The translations under genes were made by a program, and so were the position numbers. DNA of 64,000 bases, from contig NZ_WIXI01000022.1 in assembly GCF_009617585.1 (NCBI RefSeq), positions 560,001 through 624,000 on the forward strand, read 5' to 3'. The notes under the pieces were generated by a model that worked only from the letters and a program-made list of their open reading frames with translations, did no database searches and was not told where the DNA came from. The DNA comes from Endobacterium cereale (GTDB taxonomy: Bacteria; Pseudomonadota; Alphaproteobacteria; Rhizobiales; Rhizobiaceae). Positions 25,883-35,012 of this stretch are shown in pieces. Each line of letters begins with the position of its first letter. Positions within the stretch are counted from its first letter, which is position 1.

Positions 25883-26698
25883 ATGCAGCAGGCGTTGATG
25901 AAAGCGGGCAAAGAACAGGGCGAAACAATCCTCACCCTTGAGGACGTCACATTTGGCTACGGCGACCGTGCCGTGCTGGACGCGGTTTCGCTTGTCTTCA
26001 GGCCCGGTGAGTTCGTGGCCGTTGTCGGGCCGAACGGCTGTGGAAAATCAACGCTGCTCAAGGCCATGGCCGGACTTATTGCCCCTGGTCGTGGCTCGGT
26101 CATGCTGGCAGGGCAACGCGTCTTGGCCTTCCCGCGAAAAAAACTGGCGCAGCGAATGGCGATGCTGGCGCAATCAAACGAAGCGCCCGCCGGCATGGTT
26201 GTTGCCGACCTCGTCGGCATGAGCCGTTTTGTCCATGAAGGCTGGTTGAGCAGGGGCACGCCGGACGATCAGGCCCATATCGACGCAGCCATGCGGACGA
26301 TGGCGGTGGCAGACCTTGCCGACCGACGTGTCGGCGAGCTTTCCGGTGGGCAGTTGCAGCGTTGCCGCATGGCCATGGCGCTGGCGCAGGATGCCGACAT
26401 CCTGCTGCTGGACGAGCCGACCAACCACTTAGACCTGAAACACCAATATGCTCTGCTCGAGATGGCCCGTGAACAGGCTGCCCGCGGCCGCGCCGTCATC
26501 GCGGTTCTGCATGATCTGACCCATGCCAGCCTTTATGCTGACCGCGTTATCCTGATGGATGGCGGCAGGGTGGTGGCCGATGGCTCCGCTGCCGATGTGC
26601 TGACATGCACCAATATAGCCGATGTCTACGGCATCACGACAGTCGCCCGAACCTTCGGCCGCGCCATCGTGCATCTGCCGGAAAGCGCCGGCGAATGA
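25883..26698 (+). CDS. Iron-siderophore ABC transporter ATP-binding protein
   Basis: 271 residues, FecE/FhuC type: Walker A GPNGCGKST (49-57), signature LSGGQ, Walker B ILLLDEPTNHLD and switch His (LHDLTHAS). It powers the two permeases that follow. It begins only 7 nt after the receptor stop, and its stop overlaps the next start (ATGA), so it is cotranscribed and coupled. An ATG 15 nt downstream is an alternative start. Confidence 0.94.
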   Translation: MQQALMKAGKEQGETILTLEDVTFGYGDRAVLDAVSLVFRPGEFVAVVGPNGCGKSTLLKAMAGLIAPGRGSVMLAGQRVLAFPRKKLAQRMAMLAQSNEAPAGMVVADLVGMSRFVHEGWLSRGTPDDQAHIDAAMRTMAVADLADRRVGELSGGQLQRCRMAMALAQDADILLLDEPTNHLDLKHQYALLEMAREQAARGRAVIAVLHDLTHASLYADRVILMDGGRVVADGSAADVLTCTNIADVYGITTVARTFGRAIVHLPESAGE

Positions 26699-27690
26699 AG
26701 GCTGGACTTGGGCTTGCTCTGGCGACAGTGGTCCTTTGCCTGCTCTGCGCCCTGCATCTGGCCGCTGGTGCGCGGTTCAGTTCTCCGGCGCTGGTTGTCG
26801 ATGCGCTGTTCAATCACGATCCGCGCAACTACCAGCATGTGGTGGTAATCAAACAGCGGCTGACACGGCTGGTCGTCGCCGGTTATGCCGGTGCCGTACT
26901 GTCCGTTTCCGGCCTGCTTTTTCAAAAAATCCTGCGCAATGACCTCGTCTCGCCTTCGACGCTCGGGATCAACAGCGGCGCCGTCGCTTTCGTGATCCTG
27001 GGCATCTATATTTTTGAGCTGAACGGCGCGGCGCTTTTTTGGCCCGCACTGATCGGCGGCGTTGCTGCAGTAGCCGTCACCTTCCTTGCCGCAGGTCTTG
27101 TCAGCAGGGGCGGCCGTGATCCGCTATCGCTCATTCTCGGCGGCGCCATGACTGCCACGCTGTTTTCATCCGCCACGACATTTGCAATTTCGCTTGATCC
27201 GGACCGCTTCGGCAATCTGATGGGCTGGCTTGTCGGCGATATCGGCAATTTCGATTACCAGCCTCTGGCATGGCTCTGGCCGGTTGGCCTGGCAGGCATC
27301 GGACTCGCCTTCATTCTCTGCCGCCAGATCGACCTCCTGACACTCGGCACGGAACAGGCAGCGATGCTGGGCGCTGATCCCCGGTTGGTTCGCGCGGGAA
27401 CGCTGGCGCTGGCGATCCCGCTCGCGATTTCCGCCGTCTGCGTAGTCGGGCCGATCGGTTTCGTTGGGCTGGTAGCTCCACATATCACCCGCTTGCTGAT
27501 CGGTGAGACAGGTCGCGTAGCACTTGCCTTCTGCGCACTCTGTGGCGCCGTGATCGTGATCACCGCCGACATTGCCGCACGCACGCTGCTGGCGCCGCAG
27601 CTTCTTCAGGTCGGCACCGTCATGGCGCTGTGTGGTGGCATCGCCTTTCTGGTGATCGTTGTTACGACTTTGCGCCGAAGGGTGGCATGA
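26695..27690 (+). CDS. Iron-siderophore ABC transporter permease (first subunit)
   Basis: 331 residues, FecCD/BtuC family with about nine or ten membrane helices. Family segments are seen: KILRNDLVSPSTLGINSGA, GGAMTATLFSSATTF, and VVGPIGFVGLVAPHITRLL. It pairs with the next permease. The ATG overlaps the ATPase stop codon. The longer open frame upstream is only read-through within the ATPase gene. Confidence 0.93.
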   Translation: MKAGLGLALATVVLCLLCALHLAAGARFSSPALVVDALFNHDPRNYQHVVVIKQRLTRLVVAGYAGAVLSVSGLLFQKILRNDLVSPSTLGINSGAVAFVILGIYIFELNGAALFWPALIGGVAAVAVTFLAAGLVSRGGRDPLSLILGGAMTATLFSSATTFAISLDPDRFGNLMGWLVGDIGNFDYQPLAWLWPVGLAGIGLAFILCRQIDLLTLGTEQAAMLGADPRLVRAGTLALAIPLAISAVCVVGPIGFVGLVAPHITRLLIGETGRVALAFCALCGAVIVITADIAARTLLAPQLLQVGTVMALCGGIAFLVIVVTTLRRRVA

Positions 27691-28724
27691 TGCGGCAATA
27701 CCTGACCCTTCGCATCGGCCCTGCCATCCATTTCCCCATCCGCCTGCGCCCGGCACTGATGATGCTTGCCCTCATTATTTTGCTTGGCATCGGAACGCTT
27801 TACTCGCTCCGACTGGGATCGACGGACCTCTCCATGAGCGACGTCATCCGTTGGCTGATGTCATGGCATGATGCCGACCCGGAAACATCCGCCATCATGA
27901 TCCTGCGCTGGCCCCGGATCATCGTCGCCATTCTCGCCGGCGCGATGATTGCCACCTCGGGTTATCTGCTGCAGGTGGTCGCGCGCAACGGGCTGGCCGA
28001 TCCCGGCCTGCTCGGCATTTCGCAGGGCGGCATGGCGGCCGTCGTACTCGGCGTCGCTGTCTTCGGTCTCTCCCCTGCATGGCTTGCCTGGGCGGGTCTG
28101 GCCGGCGGTTTTGCCACGGCATTTTTCGTCATGGCCCTGGCTTACAGGCTGTCTTCCTCCACCGGCCTCATTCTGGTCGGGCTTGCCGTCGGCATCGTCC
28201 TAAGTGCCGCAATCGAGATCATCATGGTGCGCGGCGGCATTTTGCAATTTGCCCGTTGGCTGGCATGGTCACATGGCTCGCTGACGTCCGTCTCGGTCGG
28301 TGGCGCCGGCATGGTGGCGATCTGGGCGGCCGTGCTTTTGCCGATGGCGCTGATTGCATCCGGCCAGATGATGCCGCTGTTACTCGGCCACGAACAGGCG
28401 GCCGGCATCGGCGCCTCGCCACGTCGCCTCTCGTTGTTTCTGACGATGATTGCTGCTGCCCTTGCTGCACCGATCGTTGCCGTGGTTGGACCGATCGCCT
28501 TTCTCGGTCTGATTGCCGGACATATCGCCCGCGCACTGGTGGGTGAACGCCCGGCCGAGGTCATGCCCGTTACCATGCTGTGCGGAGCTCTGATCCTGCT
28601 CATTGCCGATACCGCCGGTCGCACGCTCTTCCTGCCCGTCATCGTGCCGGCCGGCATTCTCGTGTCGATTGCCGGCGTCCTCACCTTTCTCATCGCCGCG
28701 CGTCTTTCCCCTTCCAGCCGTTAG
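27687..28724 (+). CDS. Iron-siderophore ABC transporter permease (second subunit)
   Basis: 345 residues, same FecCD family: YLLQVVARNGLADPGLLGIS, then GLAVGIVLSAAIEII and VVGPIAFLGLIAGHIARAL. Similar but not identical to the first subunit, so the channel is a heterodimer. Its start ATGATG overlaps the TGA of the preceding gene. The two codons are adjacent Mets and either could be used. Confidence 0.93.
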   Translation: MMRQYLTLRIGPAIHFPIRLRPALMMLALIILLGIGTLYSLRLGSTDLSMSDVIRWLMSWHDADPETSAIMILRWPRIIVAILAGAMIATSGYLLQVVARNGLADPGLLGISQGGMAAVVLGVAVFGLSPAWLAWAGLAGGFATAFFVMALAYRLSSSTGLILVGLAVGIVLSAAIEIIMVRGGILQFARWLAWSHGSLTSVSVGGAGMVAIWAAVLLPMALIASGQMMPLLLGHEQAAGIGASPRRLSLFLTMIAAALAAPIVAVVGPIAFLGLIAGHIARALVGERPAEVMPVTMLCGALILLIADTAGRTLFLPVIVPAGILVSIAGVLTFLIAARLSPSSR

Positions 28725-28734
28725 GATTTTTGCA

Positions 28735-29676
28735 ATGCGCCTGATCTCGAAGTTTGTTCTTGCCGCAGCACTTGCGTTCACTTCACCAGCCGTTGCACGC
28801 GAAGTCACCGATCATGGCGGCAACACGGTCACGGTACCAGATGCTCCGCAACGCATCCTGTCGCTGCATGACTGGACATTGACGGTGATGACGAAAGAAC
28901 TCGGCGCGGCGCTAATTGCCAGCGCCGGTCGGCTGGCACCGGACGGTGACACCTTCATTCGCGGTGCCCGCGAATTGTTCGGGTTGAATTTCGACCAGAT
29001 CGCACTTGCCTCCATTCATGGCAAGCCGGACCTCGAGCGTATCCGCAGCCTGAAGCCCGATCTCATCGTGGCCAATATCGGCGATTACGGCGCCCTGCGC
29101 GAACAGCTTTCCACAATAGCCCCGACGCTGATGTTCGACGCCGAAAATGGCTCCAAGCCTTTTGACCTTTACAGCGAATATGCGGGCTGGATCGGCAGAG
29201 ATGCACGTTTCGACGAATTGAAGGCCGCGTATGACAAGCGTATCGCTGACGCCCGCGAAAAGCTGCCGAAGACCCTGACATCGGGCACCTATGCCGCCAT
29301 CCTTGCCAACGAGCGCGACGGCACGCTGACCATTCTCAAGGAATATGGCGTACAGACCAGCGTGCTCGATGACCTCGGCATGGGTCGCACCACGCTTGCG
29401 CAAAGTGTCCCGGCCGGTCAGAGCCGCATGACGATCGGTGCTGAACTGATCGGAGATATCGATGCGGACCTTATCGTCACCTCCTATCTTCCGGAAACAG
29501 GTGAGACACCAGACAGCATCTTTGCCGCACTGTCCCGCATCGCGCCGGGTTATGAAGCCTTCCTGCGCGCCTATGAGGCAAAACGCATCCTGAGCTTTTC
29601 ACGTTATGAAACCTATCCACCGAGCTTTCGGGGTGCCGATATCTTTCTCGACACGCTGGCGGCATCTTTCGAATGA
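28735..29676 (+). CDS. Iron-siderophore periplasmic binding protein
   Basis: 313 residues, FecB/FepB type: signal peptide MRLISKFVLAAALAFTSPAVA with no lipobox Cys, so soluble in the periplasm, then the two-lobe fold (VTVPDAPQRILSLHDW, LKPDLIVANIGDY, DADLIVTSYLPETG). It delivers the ferri-siderophore to the two permeases. It is the last gene of the operon and is followed by a strong terminator. Confidence 0.92.
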   Translation: MRLISKFVLAAALAFTSPAVAREVTDHGGNTVTVPDAPQRILSLHDWTLTVMTKELGAALIASAGRLAPDGDTFIRGARELFGLNFDQIALASIHGKPDLERIRSLKPDLIVANIGDYGALREQLSTIAPTLMFDAENGSKPFDLYSEYAGWIGRDARFDELKAAYDKRIADAREKLPKTLTSGTYAAILANERDGTLTILKEYGVQTSVLDDLGMGRTTLAQSVPAGQSRMTIGAELIGDIDADLIVTSYLPETGETPDSIFAALSRIAPGYEAFLRAYEAKRILSFSRYETYPPSFRGADIFLDTLAASFE

Positions 29677-29700
29677 ACATCGATGATTCCTGAAAACAAG

Positions 29701-29727
29701 AACGGCGCCCAAGGGCGCCGTTCTTTT
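29701..29727. terminator. Bidirectional terminator between the iron operon and ilvE
   Basis: AACGGCGCCC-AA-GGGCGCCGTT, a perfect 10-bp stem with CTTTT following on the plus strand and a T-rich tail on the minus strand. It serves both converging genes. Confidence 0.85.
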
Positions 29728-29751
29728 ATCGGGTACGGAATGGCCGCCTGA

Positions 29752-30639
29752 TCAGGCAGCGGCCTTGCGAGCAGTATTGGCCCATTCCATGTAGAGTTCC
29801 AGAGCCTTGGCAGCGACTGGACCGGGCTGCAGCTCGCGGTCCTCGAACTTGTTCACCGGACCAATCTTGGAGTAGTTGCCCGAGGTAAAGATCTCGTCGG
29901 CCGTGGCGACATCCTCGACCGTGACGGTCGCCTCACGCACGTCGTAACCGGCCTGGCGCAGCAGACCGATGACACGCGAACGGGTGATGCCGGCAAGGAA
30001 GGTGCCGTTGGCGATCGGCGTGAAGACGACGCCATCCTTGACGATGAAGATGTTCGACGAGGCGGTTTCGGCAACATTGCCGTTCATGTCGCGTGCCAGT
30101 GCATTGTCGAAACCGCGCTCGCGGGCTTCGATGATCATGCGGCCGCTGTTCGGGTAAAGGCTACCAGCCTTGGCGGCGGTCATGGCCACTTCCGGGTTCG
30201 GGCGGCGGTAAGGCGAAACGGTGAGCGAGGACGGTTTTGCCGTGTTCATCGGCGCTTCGAACAGGCAGAGCGCAAAACGTGTCGATTCCGCGTCCGGGGC
30301 CACGACGCTGAAGGACGTCCCGTGTTCGGTCCAGTACATCGGCTTGATATAGATGGCGGTCTTGCCATCGAACTTTTTCACGCCTTCCAGCGCCAGCGCC
30401 TCGATCTCTTCCGGCGTCATGGTCGGCTTCATGCCCATGTTGATCGCCGAGCGGTTGATGCGCTGGCAATGCAGGTCGAGATCGGGCGAAATGCCATCGA
30501 ACCAGCGGGCGCCGTCAAACACGGTCGAGCCGAGCCACATGGCGTGAGAGGTTGGGCCGATCAGCTTCGGGTTGCCGGAAAGCCACTCGCCATCGACGAA
30601 GGTCCAGGTGGTGCTTTTGGGTGATGTATCAACAGACAT
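29752..30639 (-). CDS. ilvE: Branched-chain amino-acid aminotransferase
   Basis: 295 residues, fold-class IV PLP enzyme. It performs the last step of Leu/Ile/Val synthesis or the first step of their breakdown. The PLP lysine is in the segment TAAKAGSLYPNSG, and the family Glu/Asn region is NVAETASSNIFIV, with TFLAGITRSRV later. Length fits the family. It is convergent with the iron operon across a shared terminator and has a GGAGAATGCC ribosome site. Confidence 0.93.
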   Translation of the reverse strand: MSVDTSPKSTTWTFVDGEWLSGNPKLIGPTSHAMWLGSTVFDGARWFDGISPDLDLHCQRINRSAINMGMKPTMTPEEIEALALEGVKKFDGKTAIYIKPMYWTEHGTSFSVVAPDAESTRFALCLFEAPMNTAKPSSLTVSPYRRPNPEVAMTAAKAGSLYPNSGRMIIEARERGFDNALARDMNGNVAETASSNIFIVKDGVVFTPIANGTFLAGITRSRVIGLLRQAGYDVREATVTVEDVATADEIFTSGNYSKIGPVNKFEDRELQPGPVAAKALELYMEWANTARKAAA

Positions 30640-30900
30640 GGCATTCTCCTTGCAAATTCCGCGCCCGGAGTGAAGTCCCGTGAAAGCGCCAAGGTCAAGG
30701 TTATTTTTGCCGAAAAAAGCTGTTTGCCGCCAAAAAGCGGAGGCTTGTTACAACAGGGCTAGCAATCCAGTTTCTGCATAAATAGGTGCATCAGGATCTG
30801 TGATGGAAAGTCGTCTTTTCATCCGAAAAACCGTCATCAATGCCCTTGCCGAGACATGCCATCCGATATCCAATGGGACCTTCGTGGAAGGGAGAACATC

Positions 30901-31677
30901 ATGGCATGGTCCTCACAACAGTATCTGAAGTTCGAGGACGAGCGCACCCGCCCGGCACGTGATCTGATGGCGCAGGTGCCGCTTGCCACCGCCAGCCGCG
31001 CCTTCGATCTGGGCTGCGGGCCGGGCAATTCCACCGATCTTCTGGTCGAGCGTTTTGGCGCGGCCAATGTCACCGGTCTCGACAGCGACGAAAACATGCT
31101 GGCCGCCGCCCGCAACCGTCTGCCGGCTGTCACCTTCGACAAGGCCGACCTTCTTAACTGGGTGCCTGATGCCCCGGTGGACCTGCTCTATGCCAATGCG
31201 GTCTTCCAATGGGTGCCCGACCATGTTTCTGTCCTGGTAAAACTCATGGATCACCTCAAACCCGGTGGCGTGCTGGCGGTGCAGATGCCGGACAATCTGT
31301 CCGAACCCTCGCATCTGATGATGGAGGAAACCGGGCTTGCCGGGCCGTGGCGCAAAGCCTTCGAGGGCGAAAAAGTCCGGCGCAAGCGTCTGCCCCCGCC
31401 ATCGACCTATCTCGATCGACTGGGGCCGAAATCTCTGCGGGTAGATGTCTGGCATACGGTCTATTACCATCCCATGGCGGATGCGGCAGCGATCGTCGAA
31501 TGGGTGGAGGCAACCGGCCTTCGGCCTTACCTCGATGCCGCCGGCGCAGAAAACAGGGAAGCTTTTCTGGCCGACTATGAAGCCCGCATCGACAAGGCCT
31601 ACCCGCCTACGGCGGATGGCCGACGGCTCTTGGCCTTTCCGCGTCTTTTCCTGGTGGCGGTCAAAGGGCAGGATTAA
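30901..31677 (+). CDS. tam: trans-Aconitate 2-methyltransferase
   Basis: 258 residues, SAM-dependent methyltransferase. Motif I is [11 protein letters not shown], the acidic residue of motif II is GLDSDENML, and the Tam-type [12 protein letters not shown] and [20 protein letters not shown] follow. It methylates trans-aconitate, an inhibitor formed from the TCA cycle. The start at 30901 ([11 protein letters not shown]) is the family start with GGAAGGGAG upstream. Confidence 0.92.
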   Translation: MAWSSQQYLKFEDERTRPARDLMAQVPLATASRAFDLGCGPGNSTDLLVERFGAANVTGLDSDENMLAAARNRLPAVTFDKADLLNWVPDAPVDLLYANAVFQWVPDHVSVLVKLMDHLKPGGVLAVQMPDNLSEPSHLMMEETGLAGPWRKAFEGEKVRRKRLPPPSTYLDRLGPKSLRVDVWHTVYYHPMADAAAIVEWVEATGLRPYLDAAGAENREAFLADYEARIDKAYPPTADGRRLLAFPRLFLVAVKGQD

Positions 31678-31681
31678 GCAT

Positions 31682-31840
31682 TCATTGCTGCGCTGGCGAC
31701 GGGGCGAGCGGATTTGCAGGTGCCGGCTCCGTCTGGCCCGGCTGTACGCTTGGGGGCGCTGGTATGCGCGTATCGATCAGCAATATGCTCAAAACCATCG
31801 CCACCAAAATGCCGATCAAAAGAAACCATGTTATCCGCAT
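31682..31840 (-). CDS. Short unknown membrane protein
   Basis: 52 residues: one N-terminal membrane helix (WFLLIGILVAMVLSILLI) then a proline-rich tail (PAPPSVQPGQTEPAPANP). A very strong ribosome site (GGAGG) lies eight bases before the ATG, which supports a real gene despite its size. It reads toward tam and is separated from that gene's stop by only a few bases. The function is unknown. Confidence 0.65.
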   Translation of the reverse strand: MRITWFLLIGILVAMVLSILLIDTRIPAPPSVQPGQTEPAPANPLAPSPAQQ

Positions 31841-32098
31841 GTCCCCAACCTCCAGTCAGTTTTAACCGTCCTCGCCGACGGTTCATTCAAATCTGCTTGA
31901 TTATGAAACAGAGACTTGGGCCACGTTGCGATGAAAAGAAGGAATGTGGCGCCTTTTTTATTAACGGTCGTTATATGTTGTGAAACCGAAGCTCTAGAAT
32001 CCAAGGTGCCGGCCTCCGACTTTGCTGCATCGCAGCAATGGTCACCGCCTTTCTTCGCCCTATATGCCCGCCGACAGACTATCAATGACGAGGGGCAG

Positions 32099-33562
32099 AT
32101 GCACGAGATACTGAAAGAAGGCGAGACCTGCTGGCGCGTCGCCAAAGCAGAGCGTCTATCGATTATCGTAGATGCTGCCGACTTCTTTCGTGCCGCCAAA
32201 AGCGCCATGATCAAGGCAAAACAGTCGGTCTACCTGATCGGCTGGGATTTCGACACCCGCATCAGGCTGGAGCCGGACAGCGAAAAACACGGCGAGTGGC
32301 CGGATCAACTCGGCTCGTTTCTCAACGCGCTTGCCCGCCGCAACGAAGACCTCGATGTGCGCATTCTCAAATGGGATATCGGACTGATCAACTCGATCAC
32401 CCGCGGCGAGACGCCATTTTACATGCTGCGCTGGATTTTCGACAAGCGCATCCACCTGAAGCTGGACGGCGCGCATCCGACAATCTCCGCCCATCACATG
32501 AAACTGCTCGTCATCGATGACCGTGTGGCCTTTTGCGGCGGCATTGACATGACGGTCGGGCGCTGGGATACGCGCGACCATGCCGAAAAACAGCCTGCCC
32601 GGCGGTCACCGATGGGTTTTGCGCTGGAGCCCTGGCATGACGCGACGACGTGCCTTTCCGGTCCGGCAGCTGCCGCCCTGGCCGAAGTGGCGCGGGGCCG
32701 TTGGAAGCTGGCGACGAACGAGGAGCTTGAGCCGCAAACATGCGACAGCGATCCATGGCCGGACGGACTTGAGGTCGGTTTTCGTGATGTCGATATCGGC
32801 ATTGCCCGCACCGCTCCCGAATATGATGAGCGCAAACAGATCAACGAGATCGAAACGGCAAAACTTGCCATCATCGCCGCGGTAAAAAAGACGCTTTACA
32901 TCGAAAGCCAGTATTTTGCCTCGCGGCGGATCGCACAGGCGATCGCAGAGCGGCTAAAGGAAGAAGACGGGCCGGAGATCGTGCTGATCAACCCGGAAGG
33001 CTGTGAAGGATATCTTGAGGCCAAGGCGATGGACAGCGCCCGCATCCGCCTGATGAAACTGGTAAAGGATGCCGACCGCTTTGATCGTTTTCGCCTCTAT
33101 TATCCGGTCAACGAGGCCCGCACACCGATCTATGTGCATGCCAAGATGATGTTTGCCGATGATCGCATCATCAAGATCGGCTCGGCCAATCTCAACAACC
33201 GTTCGATGGGCTATGACACCGAATGCGACGTCATCCTTGCCGCGCAAGACGATCAGGATGCGCTGCGGGAAAAAATCATTGCCACCCGCGACGATCTGCT
33301 GGCCGAACATCTCGGCCGTTCGGTGACAGAGGTCGGCGAGGCGATTGCCGCGCATGGAGGTTCGCTGATTGCCGCCATCGAGGCATTGAACCGAACGACC
33401 GGCCGTGGCCTCGTGCCCGTTCCAAGCCGCGAACTGACGATCGACGAGGAAATGTTTGCCGAAAGCGACATTGCCGACCCGGAAAGACCCAGCGGCGTTC
33501 GCTACCGGGCATCACGGTTTCTCAAGCGCCGGTTCGGCCACAAGCTGAAGGCCGCCCTGTAA
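32099..33562 (+). CDS. Phospholipase D-family protein
   Basis: 487 residues with two intact HKD motifs: HHMKLLVIDD (H133, K135, D140) and HAKMMFADD (H347, K349, D354) followed by GSANLNNRS. It should be a phosphatidyl transferase or phospholipase acting at the membrane. The C-terminal 100 residues continue beyond the usual fold. The ATG at 32099 is chosen for its AGGGG ribosome site. The frame extends 61 residues upstream without family resemblance. No signal peptide is evident from this start. Confidence 0.9.
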   Translation: MHEILKEGETCWRVAKAERLSIIVDAADFFRAAKSAMIKAKQSVYLIGWDFDTRIRLEPDSEKHGEWPDQLGSFLNALARRNEDLDVRILKWDIGLINSITRGETPFYMLRWIFDKRIHLKLDGAHPTISAHHMKLLVIDDRVAFCGGIDMTVGRWDTRDHAEKQPARRSPMGFALEPWHDATTCLSGPAAAALAEVARGRWKLATNEELEPQTCDSDPWPDGLEVGFRDVDIGIARTAPEYDERKQINEIETAKLAIIAAVKKTLYIESQYFASRRIAQAIAERLKEEDGPEIVLINPEGCEGYLEAKAMDSARIRLMKLVKDADRFDRFRLYYPVNEARTPIYVHAKMMFADDRIIKIGSANLNNRSMGYDTECDVILAAQDDQDALREKIIATRDDLLAEHLGRSVTEVGEAIAAHGGSLIAAIEALNRTTGRGLVPVPSRELTIDEEMFAESDIADPERPSGVRYRASRFLKRRFGHKLKAAL

Positions 33563-33668
33563 AATCCGGAGTATAAAATCCGGACTGCAAAATCTGGCCG
33601 CTTGCCAAGACCGAGTGGAATGCTACCATCAAACCGATTTCATTTCGCAATCGGTTGGGGAGGCCTCT

Positions 33669-34325
33669 ATGCGACCTGTTCTCTATTCGCATCCATTCTC
33701 GTCCTACTGCCAGAAGGTGCTGATCGCGCTTTACGAAAACGATCTGGATTTTGCTACTCGCACACTTGGCGAGGATGACGGCGCTTTTGAAGAACTGGTC
33801 GCGGCATGGCCGGTCAAACGCTTTCCGATGCTAAAGGATCGCGGAAGTGTGATCCACGAAGCCACGACCATCATCGAATATCTGCAGGTGCATTATCCCG
33901 GCCCGGTGCGGCTGATCCCGGTCAATGAGGCCTTTGCCGTCGAGGTGCGCATGCTAGACCGCGTGTTCGACAACTACATCTCGACGCCGCAGCAGAAGAT
34001 CGTGTTCAACGCGCTGCGAAAGCCGGAAAACCGCGATCCATATGGCGTTCGGGAAGCACGGGATATGCTGGACGCCGCTTTTGGCTGGCTGGACCGGCAT
34101 ATGGAAAACCGGCAATGGGCGGCAGGCGACGCGTTCACCCTGGCCGACTGCGCTGCCGCGCCATCGCTGTTCTATGCCGACTGGTCCCATCCGCTCGGCG
34201 ACCGCTTTGCCAATGTCACGGCTTACAGGGAACGCCTTCTGGCACGCCCATCCTTTGCACGCGCAGTCGATGAAGCACGTCCTTATCGGAAGAACTTTCC
34301 GCTCGGCGCACCCGACCGAGATTAA
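33669..34325 (+). CDS. Glutathione S-transferase family protein
   Basis: 218 residues: N-terminal thioredoxin-like domain (YSHPFSSYCQKVLIALYEN, then VIHEATTIIEYL) and C-terminal helical domain (WAAGDAFTLADCAAAPSLFY). The family conjugates glutathione or acts as a thiol reductase; here a Cys in SSYCQK could be catalytic. The start at 33669 follows GGGGAGG. It converges with and overlaps the XRE-cupin gene by 4 nt. Confidence 0.9.
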   Translation: MRPVLYSHPFSSYCQKVLIALYENDLDFATRTLGEDDGAFEELVAAWPVKRFPMLKDRGSVIHEATTIIEYLQVHYPGPVRLIPVNEAFAVEVRMLDRVFDNYISTPQQKIVFNALRKPENRDPYGVREARDMLDAAFGWLDRHMENRQWAAGDAFTLADCAAAPSLFYADWSHPLGDRFANVTAYRERLLARPSFARAVDEARPYRKNFPLGAPDRD

Positions 34326-34870
34326 AACGTCGGCGGCGTGCAGGCGCTGATGACCTCGCAGGGCACCGGGCCGACGCAACGAAAGCGATGCGGCCGGCGG
34401 CTTTCGAAATAATAGGCGTCACCCGGCCCAAGGATGCGGCGTTCATCCTCAACCGTCACCTCCAGTCGACCGGACAGGACGATACCGCCCTCCTCGCCGT
34501 CATGCACGAGCGGCACCTTTCCCGTATCTGCGCCCGGCTGGTAACATTCTTTCAGGATCTGCAGGCTGCGCCCGAAAAGATTGTCGCCGACCTGTTTGTA
34601 GGAGATCGGTCCCTTGCCGATTTCCACCAGATCCTCGGCCGCATAAAAGGCCTGTCGCGATTTGTCCGGCTCGAAGGCAAAGAACTCGGCCATGCCGATC
34701 GGCAACCCGTCGAGGATACGTTTCAGCGCGCCGACCGAAGGATTGGCGGCATTGGATTCGATCAACGAGATGGTCGAATTGGTAACGCCGGCCCGCTTTG
34801 CGAGTTCACGTTGAGACAGGTTACGGGCCATGCGCAATTGCCGCAAACGGCCTCCGACATCGAGCGACAT
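34322..34870 (-). CDS. XRE-family regulator with cupin domain (PuuR-like)
   Basis: 182 residues: N-terminal helix-turn-helix (LSQRELAKRAGVTNSTISLIE, about 18-38) and C-terminal cupin (VLSGRLEVTVEDERRILGPGD). This layout matches PuuR-type regulators of amine breakdown. It is divergent from an omega-amino-acid transaminase, so it probably controls that gene in response to an amine or amino acid. The start at 34870 has a strong AGGAGG ribosome site; the longer frame would cover the operator region. Confidence 0.9.
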   Translation of the reverse strand: MSLDVGGRLRQLRMARNLSQRELAKRAGVTNSTISLIESNAANPSVGALKRILDGLPIGMAEFFAFEPDKSRQAFYAAEDLVEIGKGPISYKQVGDNLFGRSLQILKECYQPGADTGKVPLVHDGEEGGIVLSGRLEVTVEDERRILGPGDAYYFESRRPHRFRCVGPVPCEVISACTPPTF

Positions 34871-34891
34871 GACCACCTCCTGTTGTCCGTG

Positions 34892-34905
34892 TTCGAAATA
34901 TCGAA
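34892..34905. promoter_or_regulatory. Small inverted repeat in the regulator-transaminase gap
   Basis: TTCGA-AATA-TCGAA lies 22 nt before the XRE-cupin start. It is a candidate operator, supported only by symmetry and position. Confidence 0.35.
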
Positions 34906-35012
34906 AACAAGTTGCCACCTGTCAACAAAATCAGCGGCTTGGCGCACATAAGAAAACGACTTGTTCAGAACAGCCGAATTGCCGAACCTCACATCAACCA
35001 ATGGAGGCAGTC

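Noticed and set aside
33563..33602. A short tandem-like repeat (AAAATCCGG copies) after the phospholipase D gene
   Set aside because: The copies are few and imperfect; there is no basis for calling a functional repeat.
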